A stretch of 64,000 bases of DNA, taken from JBCCCJ01 sp039029315 (lineage in GTDB: Bacteria; Bacteroidota; Bacteroidia; J057). The notes beneath the pieces were generated by a model. It ran no database searches. It was not told the DNA's origin and saw only the letters and a program-made list of their open reading frames with translations. The position numbers and the translations under genes were made by a program. Shown here one piece after another: positions 50,580 through 59,776 of the stretch (the stretch's first letter is position 1; each line of letters opens with the position of its first letter). Where the stretch lies: NCBI GenBank assembly GCA_039029315.1, contig JBCCGK010000056.1, positions 9,430 to 73,429 on the forward strand, read 5' to 3'.

Positions 50580-52745
50580 ATGAAGTTTTTATCAACAGGA
50601 ATCGCCCCCTTTTTAGCCATCAATCCACTTCAAAAGCTCGGATTAGCGCCCTTTCTCTATTCAGGTAGTGGTTCTGGCGGTGGCGGCGGAACCCCTCCAC
50701 CCCCTCCTCCACCCCCAGACCCTGAAGAGCCAGATCCTATGCCTACGGGCATTCGTCCTGAAGATGAAGGTCGCCCTCGTCGATACTATGCCATGCTTGT
50801 CGGGATCAACAAATATCCTTCTCCAATCTCTGAATTAAGAGGCTGTGTCAAGGATTTGGACAGAATAGAAGGCTGGCTCCAATCCACTGTGTCTGATCCG
50901 GAGGCAGAAGGAGGAGACCCATTGAGAATTCTGCGCCTTCAGGATGAAGAGGCCACATATGAGAACATCAAGGCTGGCTTCAGAAATCACCTCAGACAAG
51001 CCAAAAAACAAGACGTTGTCTGGTTTCATTTTAGTGGTCATGGTGCAGAAGACTTTACGGCAGAAGAATTCAGACAGGAATTTGAACCAACGGGTAAGGA
51101 CCAGACGCTCGTTTGTTTTCAGAGCAGTGAAGATCAGTCCCTTCACCTGGCAGACAAGGAATTGGCCGTGCTTTTGGACGAAGTCGCGAGATTGGATGAT
51201 ATGGGCCGACCCAAGGAATCCCCACATATAGTCGTAAGCCTGGATTGCTGCCACTCTGGTACCGGAACCCGGGATTTTGAAATGGATTTGGACCTGCGAA
51301 CCAGACATGCAGACGTGCTGGGAATGGGAACGAGAGATCAGGCATTGGCAGCAAAGAAAGTCAGGTCTCTGGATTCCTATATGGATGGCTATTATGCCCG
51401 TCAGTGGAATGGAGGTTCGGGGCGCTTTCATGTACCCATCTCCAAGCATGTCCTGTTGGCAGCCTGCGAAAGTGTACAAACGGCTGGTGATTTGTCAAAA
51501 GGGGGGATATTTACCAATGGCTTGATCGAAGCATTGGAAGAATCTGAAGGAGAGATCAGCTATGCAGACCTGTTTTCCAAAACCCAGGCCTCAGTTTTCA
51601 AACTCCGCAAAGAACAGAATCCTCAATTTGAACCTGTCGCCAACTTTTATCCTTATACCAAATTTTTGGATGGCACTCCTATGGGCTCTCCTGCCAGATA
51701 CGAATTGGTATTTGAAGCTGGCCGTTGGATGATCAAGTGTGGTGCTATTCATGGCCTGCCAGTGAGTCCCGAATCCCCAACCAAAATCGAGATCTTCTCT
51801 AAAACCGAACAGGATTCAATGCTTGGATTGGCGACAGTTCACTCAACAGGCGCGCAAAAAAGTGCCATTCAGTTGACCAATGGATTGGTGCTGGATACAG
51901 ATGAGTCCTATTTCGCAACCTTGGATTATCTGCCCGTCCCTAAGGTGGACTTGTGGCTACATGGAGACCAGACCCACCTTCAATCCGTGAAAGAGAAGCT
52001 GAACACCTCCCTCTATGTGCAAGTGGTTGAAGCGGATGAAAAACCTGATTCTGCTCAAATTGAAGTGGAAGTGCGATCGACAGATTTCCTGCTGTGGGAC
52101 CATAAACGCAAAAAAATGGTCTATCAAGGGACGATAGAGCCGGATACGGTGGCCGGGGAGATTTATGACAGCGCTGAAAAAATTGTGAAATGGGAGCGAA
52201 GCATTCGCCTGCACAACAAAAAGTCAGCCATCAGTCAGTGGGTAGACCTGAAACTGGATGTGATCAACAAGAGCAGATCGCTGACGCGCTATGAAGGAGA
52301 CAAGGATGCAGCAGCAGATATTCACATCAGTGCTTCTGAAGCAGATTTTATTCCGGTTGAGGGAGGAATGGCTGCTGCTTTCTGGCCCAAATTGATTGTG
52401 AAAGAATCAAAACAGGATTTGTATTGTTATCTGTTTCATTTGCGGTCTGATTATCGCATCGAATCCTATGAGGGGCAAGTGAGCTTTCGGACAACCGAGC
52501 ATATTGAGAAGTCAAACATTGAAATTCCCCTCTTGACCAACCCACAGGGATGGGGGCTTGAAGCTGGGGAGGACAGCACTTTTTCCTACTTCCAAGTATT
52601 GATTACAACAGAGGAATTGGACCACAACCAACTGGTACAAGCAGGGATAGGGTCAACCTTCAGGGACTTAATCTTTGAATGGAAGCCCATGCAAGTGGAG
52701 AACGATTGGTGCACCAAATTGATCAAGGTAACCTTGACCCAATAG
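50580..52745 (+). CDS. Caspase-family (C14, metacaspase-like) protease with poly-Pro hinge and unknown C-terminal half
   Basis: A 721-residue protein. Residues 1-28 form a non-polar leader that is not a clear signal peptide; residues 29-54 are a Gly-rich then Pro-rich hinge. The caspase domain (~66-370) begins RYYAMLVGINKYPSPISELRG and has the catalytic His154 in HFSGHG and Cys224 in VSLDCCHSG (the metacaspase pattern is D-x-C-H-S-G). FVPISKHVLLAACESVQTA-like and KGGIFTNGLIEAL segments complete the p20/p10-like fold. Residues ~375-721 are beta-rich and unassigned; they may form a substrate or effector domain. It follows a TPR kinase and LytTR regulator, so signal-controlled proteolysis is plausible. 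No effector partner is encoded next to it. Confidence 0.9.
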   Translation: MKFLSTGIAPFLAINPLQKLGLAPFLYSGSGSGGGGGTPPPPPPPPDPEEPDPMPTGIRPEDEGRPRRYYAMLVGINKYPSPISELRGCVKDLDRIEGWLQSTVSDPEAEGGDPLRILRLQDEEATYENIKAGFRNHLRQAKKQDVVWFHFSGHGAEDFTAEEFRQEFEPTGKDQTLVCFQSSEDQSLHLADKELAVLLDEVARLDDMGRPKESPHIVVSLDCCHSGTGTRDFEMDLDLRTRHADVLGMGTRDQALAAKKVRSLDSYMDGYYARQWNGGSGRFHVPISKHVLLAACESVQTAGDLSKGGIFTNGLIEALEESEGEISYADLFSKTQASVFKLRKEQNPQFEPVANFYPYTKFLDGTPMGSPARYELVFEAGRWMIKCGAIHGLPVSPESPTKIEIFSKTEQDSMLGLATVHSTGAQKSAIQLTNGLVLDTDESYFATLDYLPVPKVDLWLHGDQTHLQSVKEKLNTSLYVQVVEADEKPDSAQIEVEVRSTDFLLWDHKRKKMVYQGTIEPDTVAGEIYDSAEKIVKWERSIRLHNKKSAISQWVDLKLDVINKSRSLTRYEGDKDAAADIHISASEADFIPVEGGMAAAFWPKLIVKESKQDLYCYLFHLRSDYRIESYEGQVSFRTTEHIEKSNIEIPLLTNPQGWGLEAGEDSTFSYFQVLITTEELDHNQLVQAGIGSTFRDLIFEWKPMQVENDWCTKLIKVTLTQ

Positions 52746-53118
52746 GTCATCAAATATGGGAAAGAAGGAATGTAAGTAAGGGGACACATGTATTTGTGAG
52801 GGAAATAGTGGGCATAGAGGAAATACGGGAGAAATCTTACCAATCAAGCCAGTATATCCCCTATTTCTCCTTATTCCCAAAATCAACCCTAATATTGTCC
52901 ATCTACTTATTTGGACACATGTATATTTGACAATCATTTTCCACCCTCTCGCTCTCCCGCCAGCGGGAGACATCAGCCCACAAGGCCAGGAATCAACGAT
53001 TTCCCCCTTTGGGGGGGGGGGAGGAACAAGATCCTACAATTTAATTGTGTCCCCCTACTTACTTAACTGATGTTACGCATGAAAAGTCGGACATTCCTTA
53101 TTTCAAACTATTGATTAG
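52746..53118. other. Gap after the caspase gene with a repeat, a hairpin and a long G run
   Basis: It holds repeat copy C (52772-52910), the perfect hairpin TCTCCCGC-CA-GCGGGAGA (52953-52970), whose flanks match those near 7.85 kb, and a run of 11 G (53011-53021) after CCCCCTTT. TAAGTAAGGGGACACATG (52773 on) and its near-complement GTGTCCCCCTACTTACTTA (about 53048-53066) form a wider inverted pair that may mark the true ends of the element. Confidence 0.5.
52772..52910 (-). repeat. Interspersed repeat 'GGACAATATTAG' family, copy C
   Basis: Reverse-oriented relative of the repeats at 8836-8975 and 45231-45361: TTTGTGAGGGA, CCAGTATATCCCCTATTTC and CTAATATTGTCCAT segments are shared. It begins 27 bp after the caspase stop codon and has the imperfect long inverted repeat of the family. 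Confidence 0.8.
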
Positions 53119-53599
53119 ATGAATTCGAAGGATTTGCTAGAGTTATATATTGATTATCTGATGGTTAGCACCGGACAAGTGAGTGCCACAGGGCTTTCTC
53201 GCTTGATGGATTCAGCCTTTAGCCACGATCAGGTTACCCGGATGTTGAGTGAATCCTACGATCTATTCACTCCTGTTCAATACTGGAAACGAATCAAGTC
53301 TCTGGTTCGCCAGGTAGAGAGTTCTCAGGGCATCCTGATCGCAGATGATTTTGCTCGTGGGAAGCCCCATTCTGGGGAGAATGAGCTGATTAGTTATCAT
53401 TACTCACATCTTCATGGCAAGCCGGTCAAGGGGGATCAATATCCTTCATCTTCAGTATAGCACCCACTATCAGGGGCAGCAAGTCAACTTTCCCGTTGGT
53501 TTTGATCTGATTCGCAAGTCTGAGATCAGGCTCAATCATTTCGCTCTCAAAAACAAACTTTACATCGCTTCCCTGAAGGAAGCTTTTATGGAATTTTAG
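53119..53599 (+). pseudogene. Truncated, frameshifted DDE transposase (IS701/IS4-like)
   Basis: The first frame (53119-53460) reads YIDYLMVSTGQVSATGLSRL, SHDQVTRMLSE and GILIADDFARGKPHSGENEL, and the match continues in another frame from about 53420 (GINILHLQYSTHYQGQQVNF, then FDLIRKSE). Removing one G from the G5 run at ~53420-53434 restores one reading frame. This pattern (VSTGQ...ATGLS, ...DDT-KPY-E-E, ...KGIN) is that of IS701/IS4-like DDE transposases of ~400 residues. Only the N-terminal ~40% is left; the later catalytic residues are gone. It is a dead remnant, though a natural slip at the G run cannot be strictly excluded. Confidence 0.75.
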
Positions 53600-53789
53600 T
53601 AATTGAAATATTCGATTTCTGGTAGGTGGAACCAGTTAGGGAAGGAGAGCAGGATATTCGTGCGTGATCCCTGCTCTTATTGTTCTACAAAAGGGAAAAG
53701 ATAAGGTCATGAATACATGATTTTTTTTATCTTTCTGTATAAAGGAACTGGTCCTTTACCATAAATACCTCGATCTAAAGCACAATCCG

Positions 53790-55073
53790 ATGAAACAAAG
53801 ATTCCAGAGGATAGGAATATCAATCTACCTGATACAGTTGCTGATTCATCCTCTTTTCAGCCAGCAATTTGCCAACCCTTCTTTTGAGATTGTAGGCCCT
53901 GCCTCTCAGCAGCCCGGTCCTCCCTGGTCATTTTACCTGCATTCCAGCACACCAGATCTCCAGCCAGGCCAATGGGGAGTCAAACGCCCGGCACAGCATG
54001 GAAGCAAGTTTGTCAGCCTTATTTTCCGGCCAGATAGTTCTACAGAATACTTGCGTCAGGGACTCTCTGAGCCACTGAGTCCCAATACAGATTATTACTT
54101 TTCCGTTTGGCTTTGCTATACTGAACAGTTTACACCCTGGGGTGGTACGCCTGCAAAGCTCCGGTTTTTGGCAAGAAATCAGGTGTTTGATTCTCTGGAA
54201 GTATTATGGACTTCTCCTGTCATTGATCACACTGGTTGGAAACAATACTTTGTGCGATTCAAAACGCCGAATCAGCCTCTGTCAGATGTTCTCTTTCAAG
54301 CATATTATAGTGGTTATGCCAGTGGCGGGGTGATGATCGACAATATCGGATTGATCCAAGAGGGGCGTGTGCCGGAGATTGACCTGGGACCTGACACAAG
54401 CCTCTGCGCAGGAGAAAGCCTCACTCTACCCGTAGTTTATGATGGCTATTCTGAGCTGAGATGGCAGGACGGAAGCTCTGAAAGGGAAAGAGAGATCAGT
54501 GAAGCTGGAACCTATATCCTCACAGCCAGCACAGATATCCTGACTATATCAGATACCCTGCAGGTAGCGTATGTTGAGATCCCTGATGTGGATTTGGGAG
54601 CAGACACCAGTCTTTGCACAGGACTTGAATTGGAATTACATGTCAATGCAGATGATCCTGATATTCAATATCTGTGGGAAAATGGCTCTACTGAAGCCCA
54701 TCGTACTATCAATGAAGCAGGGAATTATAGCATAAGGCTACAAAAAAAGCATTGTAGCAAAAGTGATCAGATCCATGTTCAGTTTCGAGACTGTCAATTA
54801 ATTCTGGAGATGCCCAATGTAATCACGCCAAATGAGGATGGGATCAATGATTCTTTTGTCCCTATTGTGTTTCAGGACGTTTTCAAGCCACAACTAAAGA
54901 TCTTCGACCGCTGGGGAAAACTGATGTATACCAGCACTTCTCTCGATCAGGGCTGGCATGGAGAGGCTCCTTATGGCCCAGCAAAAGAAGGCATATACTT
55001 CTGGATATTGACCTACGAGGACGGATTTGCAAACCAGTTTGTGGACAAGGGATCGTTGACCCTTTTACGTTAA
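53790..55073 (+). CDS. Secreted protein with tandem Ig-like repeats and T9SS type B (gliding-associated) C-terminal domain
   Basis: A 427-residue protein with a signal peptide (residues 1-25, ends HPLFSQ). Residues ~27-190 resemble a carbohydrate-binding jelly-roll (FANPSFEIVGPAS, NTDYYFSVWL, SGYASGGVMIDNIGLI). Two PKD/Ig-like repeats follow, each starting with a DLGxDTSLCxG motif (DLGPDTSLCAG, DLGADTSLCTG). The last ~85 residues form the type B sorting domain (CHU_C family): MPNVITPNEDGINDSFVPI, KIFDRWGKLMY, KEGIYFWILTYEDG. Type B proteins are exported by T9SS and often cooperate with PorP/SprF-like proteins; none is nearby here. It is a likely surface adhesin. Confidence 0.9.
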   Translation: MKQRFQRIGISIYLIQLLIHPLFSQQFANPSFEIVGPASQQPGPPWSFYLHSSTPDLQPGQWGVKRPAQHGSKFVSLIFRPDSSTEYLRQGLSEPLSPNTDYYFSVWLCYTEQFTPWGGTPAKLRFLARNQVFDSLEVLWTSPVIDHTGWKQYFVRFKTPNQPLSDVLFQAYYSGYASGGVMIDNIGLIQEGRVPEIDLGPDTSLCAGESLTLPVVYDGYSELRWQDGSSEREREISEAGTYILTASTDILTISDTLQVAYVEIPDVDLGADTSLCTGLELELHVNADDPDIQYLWENGSTEAHRTINEAGNYSIRLQKKHCSKSDQIHVQFRDCQLILEMPNVITPNEDGINDSFVPIVFQDVFKPQLKIFDRWGKLMYTSTSLDQGWHGEAPYGPAKEGIYFWILTYEDGFANQFVDKGSLTLLR

Positions 55074-55624
55074 AGGATTTTTGACATTTTTTCCAATCAA
55101 ATAAGAAGAGTTTTTTAGATCTCTTTTGGTTTTCTGCATGAATATATATAAATTCAGACAACCTCGGCTTGAAATATCTCAAAGAACTCAATAATCTCTT
55201 TTTTAAAATTTCCAACATGTCCAATTAACTAATGAAATTGGATTTAATGGAAAATTTCTACCCTCTCTCCTTGATTCTTGATAAGGAGACGGTGAAGAAT
55301 TATCAAAATATTTCCTGAATACGTGATACACATTCATTGTACAACCCATTGAAAATCAGACGCAAACCATGAAGTCCACGTAATTTCCCTCAAAACGTAT
55401 GACATTCCTCTTTTGATCATCTGTTCCTACTGAGCAGAGCCAGGAGAACTATGCGCAAAAGGTCAAATTTGTGCTCGATCACTCATGCTTGAGCTGATTT
55501 TGACCTCAGGAATCCCTTTGCAATATGTCAAAGGATACCTCTCACTTATTCTTTCATCTCAATTTTCTGCCAAGTCGCGGAGAGATACTTCTTGTTTTTG
55601 AAATTTTTGTTAAAGAAATGGATC
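55074..55624. other. Non-coding region upstream of the second short SpvB-like gene
   Basis: About 550 AT-rich bases with no credible gene on either strand and no strong inverted repeat. Several short T runs follow the type B gene (TTTTTTAGATC), but no convincing terminator stem was found. Confidence 0.45.
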
Positions 55625-58600
55625 ATGAAACCAATCTTTTATTATGTATTGACAATTGTTGCTTTTTTCTTGTCCACAAATTGGCTCTTTGGACAAAATG
55701 GGGATGGCCTAAGTGGTTCTACTGAAGCAGAGTTTGCCCGTACTTCCCAGATCAATCAGCAAATGGTCATTCCACCAAGTCCAGAAGCGGCTTCGCTTGG
55801 AAAATATGGAGATTTCCAGCTCAATCATTACACAGGAGCTGCAAGTTTCAGTGTGCCGATTTATACGATTCAAGGCAAAGGAATCCAACTACCCATTGCC
55901 TTGAATTATGATGCTTCTGGCAATAAAGTTGCAACACGTCCGGGCTGGGTAGGCCTAGGCTGGACCTTGAGTGCTGGCGGGGTGATAACACGATCTGTCA
56001 TTGGCAACCCGGATCTCCTGTGCAATTATTATAGCAAAAGTGCGGAACTGGCTCAAACCACCGAATATGCAGACAAATTTGAGGAGAATGACTTTTTGTA
56101 TGATGTGGCTAGTGGAGAAATCGAAGGCCAACCTGATCAGTATTATTATTCCTATCCCGGTGGGAGTGGAAAGTTTTACATCAAGCCTGATGAGAGCATC
56201 GTGCATAAGGAATGGAAAAGTGTAGAGATCGAAACTTCTTTTGATGATACCGGAAGCGGGGCGGATTATGACATTGATGATTTTGTTCTCAAAGACCAGC
56301 ATGGCAATCGCTACTATTTCGAAATCATAGAGGAAACACAGCTTTGTCTGGATGATGGGGCTGGTTCGCAGAGTGAATTTATCCGCTCCATCTGCGGAAC
56401 CTTTTGCTGGGATTTCACCACCACCTGGCACCTGAGCAAAATTGAAAGCCGCTTTGAGACCATCCTGTTTGAATACGAAGAGGATCTGACCGATTACGAT
56501 ACACCCATTCATCCTTATGAAAACAAGACAGAAAGCATCAGCTTTGCAGGAGGGCCACAGCCTGATGTAGGAGAACAATGTTGTGGGAATAGCACGCAAT
56601 CTAGTGGAGAATTCTGGTCAAGCGTTGATCATAGCAAGGTCACGAATCGCCATTTCCTAAAAAAAATCATCTACAAAAGAGCAGGTGTTGAATTGGAAGA
56701 AGTAGAATTTGTTACCTCTTCTAATACCTGCACCTATGCAGCCCCAACAGCCAGACAATTAGATAAAATCATTGTCAGGCGTGGGAAAGTAGATGCAGCC
56801 CAGCCCATGGTTAGAGAATTTGTGCTGAGCTATCAAAGCAATTGCACACAAAAACGATTACTCCTGACAAAGGTACAAGAGCAGCTAGCAGACAATACAG
56901 CTGTCAAACCACCTTATATATTTGAATATGAGAGTACGGTCTTTCCAAGCTTTGCCTCTACGAAAGTGGATCATTGGGGCTATTACAACGCCCAGTCCAA
57001 TGGCAATAGCATGATTCCCAGCATTACCTTCAGTAGCTATTCGTATAGTGGGGCCAATCGTAAGCCGAGTTCTGTCATGGATGCAGGGATATTGACATCC
57101 GTTACCTATCCCACCAAGGGCTATACAGAATTCGATTTGGAACCGCACGAGGCTGCGGGTAAAGGAACTGTCGCAAATTATGATCCCTCTGCCAATCCAA
57201 ACCACGACAGAATGGTAGGAGGGCTGAGAGTCCATGCCATTTCGCATTTCAACCACGATGGGACCTTGCTTCTCAAGCGTTCCTATCAATATGTCAAAGC
57301 TGGTCAAAGTCCCAGCTCCCCCACTTCCTCCAGCGGTCTTGTATTGTCTGAACCCATCTATGATCAACAGACGTCTTTTTTTCATCAGGAAGAACCAGAT
57401 ATGAACCCTGGAGGGGGTACCACCTGTATGAATCTTACCTATACTTGTAACAAGACTAGCATCACAGCGAGTAATAAATCTCAACTAGGCTCTGTCCAGG
57501 GAAATCATATTGGCTATTCTCGTGTAGAGGAAATCATCAGCTCAAATGATCCCAATTCAACCATAAGTAGTGGAAAAACAGTCTACATCTACCACAATGA
57601 CTACGATATCAATCTCTATGACAATCATGAAAATGGGCAGCTAGAAAAAACTGAGATCTATGATGATGCAGGTAAAAAGCTATCGTCCAAGGAACTTTTT
57701 TACAGCTTGGAAAGTAGTGCCAACCACACACCTGAGATTAGGAATTCAGATTTTTTCTATGCAATCCGAGCCGAAGCCAAGGCCCAGCAGAGCAATCAAG
57801 TAGTCCTGTGTAAGGATACAATAGCCTTCACAGGAGGTTATGGGTTTATCACCTTGTTTGACAGTGAAAATCCTTCCAATTCCGGTTTCAATTGCACAGA
57901 AGAGAAAATCTACCGTACCCAGTTCCAACGCGATCACTATGTCCTTCGGCAGAAATGGCTTTATCCATACAAGCAAATCGAGATCAGTTATTATTACGAT
58001 AGTGGTGGGACGCTCACGAATCAAGTTGAGGATACCACCCTCTTCACTTATGATAACCAGAATATTACCCTGCCTACACAAACGAAGCAAAGCAATAGCG
58101 ATGGCAGTGTACATCTGAGCAAAAGCTTGTATTTGAATGATTATCAATCATCTGACTATGGTCTTTTTTCAGAACAGTTTAACGATAGTGCCATTTTTAA
58201 CCTGATCCTTAATCGTGTTCTAGCCACTCCTTTGCTTGAATCAAGATATGTGGATGGACAGCTGGTGTATCAAAATAAACTCACCTACAATATCTTTTCT
58301 GGAAAAGCTTTGCCTTACAAAATGTTTGAACAGCTACCGGGGACCAGCGATCTGCTAAAAGAGGTACTAGACAGCTATGATGGATCAGGAAATCTGATTC
58401 AGGCATACCGCCATTATGATGATGGATCTTCTCAGCCGCCCGGACCATATGATCCAGCTAGCTTGCATCAGCCCATTAGCAGGATTTTCAATGACGATGG
58501 CAGATTTCTATTGGCCCAGGTTCAGAACGCACGAACTGAGGAGATTGCTTATACCAGCTTTGAAGGTGATGGGGACGGGAACTGGATCGATGTTACCTCA

Positions 58601-59083
58601 GCCAGTTGTGAAGTGTTCGGTTCTGATGCACCAACAGGATTGCAGTATCGCAAGTTCAATGGAGGCTGCAACGGGATTGATTTCAATACCATGAATGCCG
58701 CTGATTCCTATGTGATCGCATTTTGGGCAAGGGCGGCTTCGGCAGGTTCAGGACGATATATTTTTGTAAGCTCAACCCAATCTACAGGGCCGCTCAATGA
58801 TACCTGGACTTACTATGAATTTGTAGTAAGTGGGGTGAGCAATGTGCATCTGTATTCCTCCGGAGGAAGTGGAAATTGCTATATCGACGAGCTTCGCCTC
58901 TTTCCAATCGATGCGCAGATGTCAACCATATGCTACACCGATCATCTTCAGATCCAGTGTATGACTGATGCCAATGGCAAGAGCAGCTACTATCATTATG
59001 ACCAATTCGGGCGGCTTCAGTATGTTCTGGACCAGGATGGGAATTACATTCAGAAGTATAGCTACAATTATAAGAACCCTTAA
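55625..59083 (+). CDS. Secreted 'short' SpvB-like/YD-repeat protein without RHS core, paralogue of 22413-26552
   Basis: A 1152-residue protein from the ATG at 55625, chosen for its signal peptide (MKPIFYYVLTIVAFFLSTNWLFGQ); a TTG at 55592 is open but less likely. Near residues ~50-120 it repeats the first paralogue's pattern: IPPSPEAASLGKYGDFQL, YTGAASFSVPIYTI, LPIALNYDASGNKV and GLGWTLSAGGVITRSV, an SpvB/TcB-like region. Later come YD-like strands, a carbohydrate-binding-like module (YTSFEGDGDGNWIDV) and a final YD unit (YYHYDQFGRLQYVLDQDGN). It has no RHS core, toxin tail or T9SS sorting domain. The gene is followed by an ECF sigma factor, a small secreted protein and a full RHS protein. 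Confidence 0.88.
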   Translation: MKPIFYYVLTIVAFFLSTNWLFGQNGDGLSGSTEAEFARTSQINQQMVIPPSPEAASLGKYGDFQLNHYTGAASFSVPIYTIQGKGIQLPIALNYDASGNKVATRPGWVGLGWTLSAGGVITRSVIGNPDLLCNYYSKSAELAQTTEYADKFEENDFLYDVASGEIEGQPDQYYYSYPGGSGKFYIKPDESIVHKEWKSVEIETSFDDTGSGADYDIDDFVLKDQHGNRYYFEIIEETQLCLDDGAGSQSEFIRSICGTFCWDFTTTWHLSKIESRFETILFEYEEDLTDYDTPIHPYENKTESISFAGGPQPDVGEQCCGNSTQSSGEFWSSVDHSKVTNRHFLKKIIYKRAGVELEEVEFVTSSNTCTYAAPTARQLDKIIVRRGKVDAAQPMVREFVLSYQSNCTQKRLLLTKVQEQLADNTAVKPPYIFEYESTVFPSFASTKVDHWGYYNAQSNGNSMIPSITFSSYSYSGANRKPSSVMDAGILTSVTYPTKGYTEFDLEPHEAAGKGTVANYDPSANPNHDRMVGGLRVHAISHFNHDGTLLLKRSYQYVKAGQSPSSPTSSSGLVLSEPIYDQQTSFFHQEEPDMNPGGGTTCMNLTYTCNKTSITASNKSQLGSVQGNHIGYSRVEEIISSNDPNSTISSGKTVYIYHNDYDINLYDNHENGQLEKTEIYDDAGKKLSSKELFYSLESSANHTPEIRNSDFFYAIRAEAKAQQSNQVVLCKDTIAFTGGYGFITLFDSENPSNSGFNCTEEKIYRTQFQRDHYVLRQKWLYPYKQIEISYYYDSGGTLTNQVEDTTLFTYDNQNITLPTQTKQSNSDGSVHLSKSLYLNDYQSSDYGLFSEQFNDSAIFNLILNRVLATPLLESRYVDGQLVYQNKLTYNIFSGKALPYKMFEQLPGTSDLLKEVLDSYDGSGNLIQAYRHYDDGSSQPPGPYDPASLHQPISRIFNDDGRFLLAQVQNARTEEIAYTSFEGDGDGNWIDVTSASCEVFGSDAPTGLQYRKFNGGCNGIDFNTMNAADSYVIAFWARAASAGSGRYIFVSSTQSTGPLNDTWTYYEFVVSGVSNVHLYSSGGSGNCYIDELRLFPIDAQMSTICYTDHLQIQCMTDANGKSSYYHYDQFGRLQYVLDQDGNYIQKYSYNYKNP

Positions 59084-59089
59084 AAAATG

Positions 59090-59163
59090 GAACACAGAGG
59101 CACGGAAACACAAAGATAATCTACTGATTAACAATCACTCTGTGCCCCTGTGTCTCCGTGTTC
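59090..59163. repeat. Imperfect inverted repeat of the 'AACACAGAGGCACGG' type
   Basis: GAACACAGAGGCACGG (from 59090) and CCCCTGTGTCTCCGTGTTC (to 59163) are near-inverted copies of about 26 bp, differing only by purine or pyrimidine exchanges. Sequences of this kind are scattered in many Bacteroidota and related genomes. It lies between the short SpvB-like gene and the sigma factor gene and may form a terminator-like hairpin. Confidence 0.6.
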
Positions 59164-59179
59164 AAACCAAACCCCCATC

Positions 59180-59683
59180 ATGTCATCAGACAGAAAAACA
59201 TCCGAATTCTTTGAGCAAAATCTAGGGCTTATTCCCTATGGCTGTCATCGCTATGGCCTGAGCCGCGAAGATGCCTATGATGTCTATGTGGATAGTGTGG
59301 TCGAAGTGTTGACCCAGCTCCAGGATGGGCGTTTTCGAGGAGAATGCGCAATTGAGACCTATCTCTTTCAGGTTTTCCGCTTTCGCTGTATCAAGGCCCT
59401 GAGAGGCAAAGCTACCCTTCCGAAGCCTACCAACTTTGTCCCCCTGGTGGATCGGACCTCCGCTGATCCTGGTCCTGAAAGCAGCCTTGAGATACGAGAT
59501 GCGCTCGATCAGCTCAAATCCCACTGCGACAAGCTCAATCACAGACTCTGGCAGATCCTTGAAGATCTTATCATCAAGGGCTATGACTTGGAAGAAATAG
59601 CCCAACGAGTGGGTCTGAAGTCTGGTGCCTGTGTGGCTTCTGTGAAGTGGCGATATATGAAACGGCTTCGGCTGGGAGCATGA
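59180..59683 (+). CDS. ECF-type sigma-70 family sigma factor
   Basis: A 167-residue protein from the ATG at 59180; ten in-frame codons further upstream fall in the repeat and are rejected. Region 2 has LSREDAYDVYVDSVVEVL and the polymerase/-10 contact stretch AIETYLFQVFRFRCIKALRG; region 4 has DLEEIAQRVGLKSGACVASVKWRYMKRLRLG, the helix-turn-helix. This fits small ECF sigma factors, which direct RNA polymerase to stress or envelope-response promoters. No anti-sigma factor gene is adjacent; the next gene encodes a small secreted protein instead. It may control the RHS gene downstream (inference). Confidence 0.85.
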   Translation: MSSDRKTSEFFEQNLGLIPYGCHRYGLSREDAYDVYVDSVVEVLTQLQDGRFRGECAIETYLFQVFRFRCIKALRGKATLPKPTNFVPLVDRTSADPGPESSLEIRDALDQLKSHCDKLNHRLWQILEDLIIKGYDLEEIAQRVGLKSGACVASVKWRYMKRLRLGA

Positions 59684-59698
59684 AAAAGATTTGAAATG

Positions 59699-59737
59699 AA
59701 CGCAAAGGCAGAAAGTCGCAAAGAAGTTCAAAGACAA
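59699..59737 (+). repeat. 'GCAAAGGCAGAAAGTCGCAAAG' type low-complexity interspersed motif
   Basis: The purine-rich sequence AACGCAAAGGCAGAAAGTCG followed by CAAAGAAGTTCAAAGAC resembles the GCAAAG-type repeated motif seen in many Bacteroidota genomes. It sits in the leader of the small secreted protein gene. An upstream in-frame ATG in it (59696) gives an artefactual start. Confidence 0.5.
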
Positions 59738-59776
59738 GAGTTAAGAACATTATTTCAAAACATAAATCAGATATCT

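Noticed and set aside
53011..53021. Run of 11 G as a functional G-quadruplex
   Set aside because: A single G run without other G tracts nearby cannot form a stable intramolecular quadruplex and may also reflect a homopolymer sequencing error.
53406..53440. Programmed frameshift in the transposase
   Set aside because: The protein is also truncated in the second frame, which points to decay; the slippery site alone is not enough.
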